NCBI GenBank assembly: GCA_005789325.1
Contig: SXYE01000046.1
Location: 1 to 7,586 of the forward strand
From: Actinomycetota bacterium
Lineage (GTDB): Bacteria > Actinomycetota > Actinomycetes > S36-B12 > UBA5976
DNA: 7,586 bases
Direction: 5' to 3'
The notes beneath the pieces are model-generated. The model searched no databases. It was not told the origin of the DNA and was given only the letters and a program-made list of their open reading frames with translations. Below are positions 4,795 to 7,586 of this stretch, piece after piece. The stretch's first letter is position 1; each line of letters starts with the position of its first letter. A program made the translations under genes and the position numbers.

Positions 4795-5937
4795 CTAATT
4801 CTTAACTGCTTGTTCGTCTATTAAGACCAGGTCGTCACGGTGAATTACTTCTCGATCATAACCTTCCCCAAATTCTTGCATGAGGCTTGCAGTGTTTTTA
4901 CCAATTAAGTTTGGTAATTCTATGGAATCAAAGTTAACGAGTCCTCTGCCAACAATTTTTCCTGATTCGCTAACAACCTCAACTGCATCGCCTGCTTCAA
5001 ATTCACCCTTAACATTCTTAATACCTGCAGGTAAAAGAGAAGCACGTTTTTCTGTCACAGCCATTACCGCTCCTTGGTCAATAACAATCGAGCCTCTTAC
5101 ATCTGTGGCGTGTGCTAACCAAAGTGCTCTGGCAGAAAGTTTTTCTTTACTTGGCCAAAAAATAGTTCCAACATCTTGACCTTCAAAAACAGATGTCAAA
5201 TTTTGCGCGCTTGTCACAATTGTTGGAACAGCTCCAGCTGTAGCAATTCGAGCTGCTTGAACCTTGGTGCTCATCCCGCCTGTACCAACACCACTGATTC
5301 CTGCTCCACCTAATTGCACCTGGGAAATGTCATCAAAGGATTTAACTTCAGAAATAAGTTTTGCACCAGCTTGACTTGGTGGTGCAGTCATTAAACCGTC
5401 TACATCTGAAAGCAAAACTAAGGCATCTGCATTAATTAGATGAGTAACAATTCCGGCTAAGCGATCGTTGTCGCCAACTCGAATTTCATCTGTTGCCACC
5501 GTGTCATTTTCATTAACTATTGGTACTACGCCTAATTCAAGTAGTTTGGCAAAGGTTCTTTGAGCATTTCGATAATGAGATCTTCTACTCATATCTTCAG
5601 CAGTTAAAAGAACTTGACCCACCGTTATTCCGTGTTTAGCAAAAGATTCTGCATATCTTTGCACTAAAAGTCCCTGGCCAACACTTGCAACTGCTTGTTG
5701 TAAGGAAAGCTCTTTTGGTCTACTGGTTAATCCAAGTGGGGATAATCCAGCAGCAATTGCTCCAGAAGAAACTAAAACAATTTCATGCCCTGTATTTTTA
5801 TGTTTTGCTAAAGCCTCAACAAGTGCCAAGATTCTTTGTGTATCAATTCCACCTTGGGCTGTGGTCAAAGAAGAAGAACCAACTTTTACAACAATTCTTT
5901 TGGCTTTGGAAATTTGAGCTCTTAATTGACTACTCAT
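4795..5937 (-). CDS. proB: Glutamate 5-kinase ProB
   Basis: ProB phosphorylates glutamate at the gamma-carboxyl with ATP, the committed and usually proline-inhibited step of proline synthesis; its unstable product is passed to ProA. The 380-residue protein has an amino-acid-kinase domain at about 11-260: KVGSSSLT at 18-25, LVSSGAIAAGLSPLG at 55-69, VNENDTVATDEIRVGDNDRLAG at 141-162, LLSDVDGL at 175-182 and GVGTGGMSTKVQAA at 216-229. A C-terminal PUA domain spans about 285-362, as in the long two-domain form of the enzyme. The ATG start (5937-5935) overlaps the obg stop by 4 nt (ATGA), indicating translational coupling. The obg-proB-proA order is widespread in actinobacteria. Confidence 0.97.
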   Translation of the reverse strand: MSSQLRAQISKAKRIVVKVGSSSLTTAQGGIDTQRILALVEALAKHKNTGHEIVLVSSGAIAAGLSPLGLTSRPKELSLQQAVASVGQGLLVQRYAESFAKHGITVGQVLLTAEDMSRRSHYRNAQRTFAKLLELGVVPIVNENDTVATDEIRVGDNDRLAGIVTHLINADALVLLSDVDGLMTAPPSQAGAKLISEVKSFDDISQVQLGGAGISGVGTGGMSTKVQAARIATAGAVPTIVTSAQNLTSVFEGQDVGTIFWPSKEKLSARALWLAHATDVRGSIVIDQGAVMAVTEKRASLLPAGIKNVKGEFEAGDAVEVVSESGKIVGRGLVNFDSIELPNLIGKNTASLMQEFGEGYDREVIHRDDLVLIDEQAVKN

Positions 5938-7283
5938 CTTCCATCCAATCGAATGTCAGTTCCACGTGGGCCGCGCACATTTTTAACTCCACTATCAATT
6001 CCTGGATCCCAATCAAAGAGTACGGCGTTTTCGCCTTCACCTATGGCAACTTCAGCACCTGGTTTTGCGCCAGCTTTTCTTAATGCTTCTTCAATACCTA
6101 AAACTTGGAATCTATCTGCTAAATATCCAATTGCTTCATCATTGGCAAAATCAGTTTGTCTAATCCATCGTTCTACTTTATTACCTGTAACGTAATAACG
6201 ATTTCCGTCATGTCGAACATTAAATCCTAGTTCGCCAACTGCGTCTGGACGAATAATAATTCTCGCATTCTCATCTTGAGTATGCGTTTTTCGCCATTGC
6301 ATAACTAACTCAGCAACGGCAAAGAGGAATTCCTTTAAGCCTTCTCTAGAAACTGCTGAAATTAAATATCCTTCAAGATTTCGTGCATGAATTTCAGGCA
6401 AAATCATTTGAGCCAAATCTCGCGCCTCTGGAACATCTATTTTATTTAATACCACAATTCTTGGCCTGTCCTCTAGTCCACCGTATTGTTTTAGTTCTTT
6501 TTCAATAATGTCTAAGTCTTGAAGTGGATCTCTACCTGGTTCTAAAGTTGCACAATCAATTACATGTACGATCACCGCACATCTTTCAATGTGTCTTAAG
6601 AAATCAAGACCTAAACCTTTACCAGCACTTGCTCCCTCAATTAATCCTGGGACATCTGCAACAGTAAAAGTTACATCGCCAGCCTTAACTACACCTAAGT
6701 TTGGAACCAGTGTTGTAAAAGGATAATCAGCAATTTTTGGTTTTGCTGCACTAATTACAGAAACTAAACTTGATTTGCCTGCACTTGGAAAACCCACCAA
6801 TGCAACATCGGCTAAAGATTTCAATTCAAGTTTTACATCAGCAATGTCACCTGGTTCGCCTAAAAGTGAAAAACCTGGAGCTTTTCTTTTATTTGAGGAA
6901 AGTGCCGCATTGCCTAATCCGCCAGCACCACCTTGGGCAACAACATATTTCATGCCTGGATTAATAAGGTCAGCTAAAATTTCACCTTGCATTGAATAAA
7001 CAACTGTGCCAGCTGGTACAGATAAAACTAAATCTTCACCATTTGCACCACTGTTATGACTTCCTTGACCTGGTTTTCCATTTGGTGCTTCTTGATGTGG
7101 ATGTCGATGATATTCCAATAATGTTGTTTCATTTGTGTCAACAAGTAATACAACATCACCACCTTTTCCACCATTGCCACCATCTGGTCCACCTAAAGGT
7201 TTGTATTTTTCACGATGCACAGATGTGCAACCACTGCCACCGTTGCCAGCTTTGGCATGCAGAATTACTTGATCAACAAACAT
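5934..7283 (-). CDS. obg: GTPase Obg (CgtA), 50S ribosome assembly
   Basis: Obg is an essential GTPase that binds the 50S ribosomal subunit late in assembly and links growth to GTP and ppGpp levels. The 449-residue protein contains all three parts of the actinobacterial form. The glycine-rich Obg fold occupies about residues 2-158 (GGPDGGNGGKGGD at 31-43). The G domain has G1 GFPSAGKSS at 164-172, switch I YPFTTLVPNLG at 187-197, G3 DVPGLIEGAS at 210-219, G4 NKID at 280-283 and G5 SAVS at 309-312. The C-terminal OCT domain lies at about 345-430. The ATG start (7283-7281) has AGGTGG some 10 nt upstream. It follows the rpmA terminator by 27 nt, so it either has its own promoter overlapping that hairpin or relies on read-through. 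Its stop overlaps the proB start. Confidence 0.98.
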   Translation of the reverse strand: MFVDQVILHAKAGNGGSGCTSVHREKYKPLGGPDGGNGGKGGDVVLLVDTNETTLLEYHRHPHQEAPNGKPGQGSHNSGANGEDLVLSVPAGTVVYSMQGEILADLINPGMKYVVAQGGAGGLGNAALSSNKRKAPGFSLLGEPGDIADVKLELKSLADVALVGFPSAGKSSLVSVISAAKPKIADYPFTTLVPNLGVVKAGDVTFTVADVPGLIEGASAGKGLGLDFLRHIERCAVIVHVIDCATLEPGRDPLQDLDIIEKELKQYGGLEDRPRIVVLNKIDVPEARDLAQMILPEIHARNLEGYLISAVSREGLKEFLFAVAELVMQWRKTHTQDENARIIIRPDAVGELGFNVRHDGNRYYVTGNKVERWIRQTDFANDEAIGYLADRFQVLGIEEALRKAGAKPGAEVAIGEGENAVLFDWDPGIDSGVKNVRGPRGTDIRLDGR

Positions 7284-7310
7284 AATTTCTGCACCACCTT
7301 TTTAATAATG

Positions 7311-7346
7311 CAAAAGGGCGGGCTTTATAAAAAGCCCGCCCTTTTG
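7311..7346 (-). terminator. Rho-independent terminator after rpmA (symmetric hairpin)
   Basis: The two 16-nt arms (7311-7326 and 7331-7346) are perfect inverted repeats around the 4-nt loop at 7327-7330. The core is GGGCGGGC/GCCCGCCC with A/T tails at the base, so the end reads TTTT on either strand. It lies 21 nt beyond the rpmA stop and 27 nt before the obg start. It probably ends the ribosomal-protein transcript fully or partly before the obg operon begins. Confidence 0.9.
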
Positions 7347-7366
7347 GGTATGTCTAATTGAGCGGG

Positions 7367-7586
7367 TTATTCCGCAGGGACAATGTCAACAACACGACGA
7401 CCACGACGTGAACCAAATTTCACAGAACCTGCTTGTAAAGCAAATAATGTGTCATCAGTTCCGCGTCCAACATTTACACCTGGGTGAAAATGTGTGCCAC
7501 GTTGGCGAACAATGATTTCTCCGGCACCAACAAGTTGGCCACCAAATCTTTTAATTCCAAGTCTTTGCGAATTGGAATCGCGACCG
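7367..7586 (-). CDS. rpmA: 50S ribosomal protein L27, 3' part (window edge cuts the 5' end)
   Basis: The visible 72 residues are the C-terminal part of L27, a 50S protein whose N-terminal tail reaches the peptidyl-transferase centre. The sequence reads GRDSNSQRLGIKRFGG at the start of the visible part, then AGEIIVRQRGTHFHPG, NVGRGTDDTLFAL, FGSRRGRRVVDIVPAE, all typical L27 blocks. By comparison with L27 proteins of about 84 residues, roughly a dozen N-terminal residues lie beyond the window. The TAA stop is at 7369-7367. rplU (L21) would be expected just upstream. The rpmA-obg adjacency is very widely conserved in bacteria. Confidence 0.97.
   Translation of the reverse strand, partial: GRDSNSQRLGIKRFGGQLVGAGEIIVRQRGTHFHPGVNVGRGTDDTLFALQAGSVKFGSRRGRRVVDIVPAE

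Noticed and set aside
6992..7285. Plus-strand frame with many His and Leu residues, looking like a metal-binding protein
   Set aside because: It is the antisense shadow of the Gly-rich Obg domain; the His/Leu/Gln composition follows from Gly and Asn/Gly codons read backwards.
1..7586. CRISPR arrays, insertion-sequence ends or long direct repeats
   Set aside because: None seen on reading through the window; the leuS junction is the only sign of possible mobile DNA, and the element itself would lie outside.

Overview
This is a low-GC, gene-dense window in which every gene lies on the minus strand. Gene order and protein sequences point to an actinobacterium. The block rpmA, obg, proB, proA, nadD, rsfS, histidine phosphatase, tRNA-Ala, leuS is the arrangement I know from high-GC actinobacteria such as Streptomyces and, in part, Mycobacterium. 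The low GC, 4-nt gene overlaps and very short gaps suggest a genome-streamlined lineage, for example the freshwater acI group (Nanopelagicales). That lineage assignment is inference; the actinobacterial assignment is fairly secure.

Reading in the direction of transcription (high to low coordinates): the 3' part of rpmA (ribosomal protein L27) ends in a perfect 16-bp terminator hairpin. A tight operon follows: obg (ribosome-assembly GTPase), proB and proA (first two steps of proline synthesis), a 43-residue single-span membrane protein, nadD (NAD synthesis), rsfS (ribosome silencing) and a histidine phosphatase in the genomic position of mycobacterial GpgP. These genes overlap or are separated by at most about 42 nt, so they are probably co-transcribed. 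They combine ribosome biogenesis and silencing with core metabolism.

Next comes a tRNA-Ala(GGC) locus that looks decayed: its anticodon stem is mostly unpaired and it lacks G18. About 35 nt further on, a TPP (thiamine pyrophosphate) riboswitch precedes a PnuC-family transporter, best called PnuT (thiamine uptake). A P-loop kinase of the uridine-kinase type overlaps the transporter by 4 nt. Together these look like a thiamine uptake-and-trapping cassette whose kinase may be an uncharacterised thiamine kinase.

At the left end, leuS starts 10 nt after the kinase but breaks off after about 76 conserved residues, just past its HMGH motif. Non-homologous sequence and a new gene with a strong ribosome-binding site follow. 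This is a clear junction, such as a mobile-element or island insertion, a rearrangement or an assembly chimera. It is the most striking feature of the window. Apart from the tRNA/riboswitch leader, no stretch above 300 bases lacks a gene.
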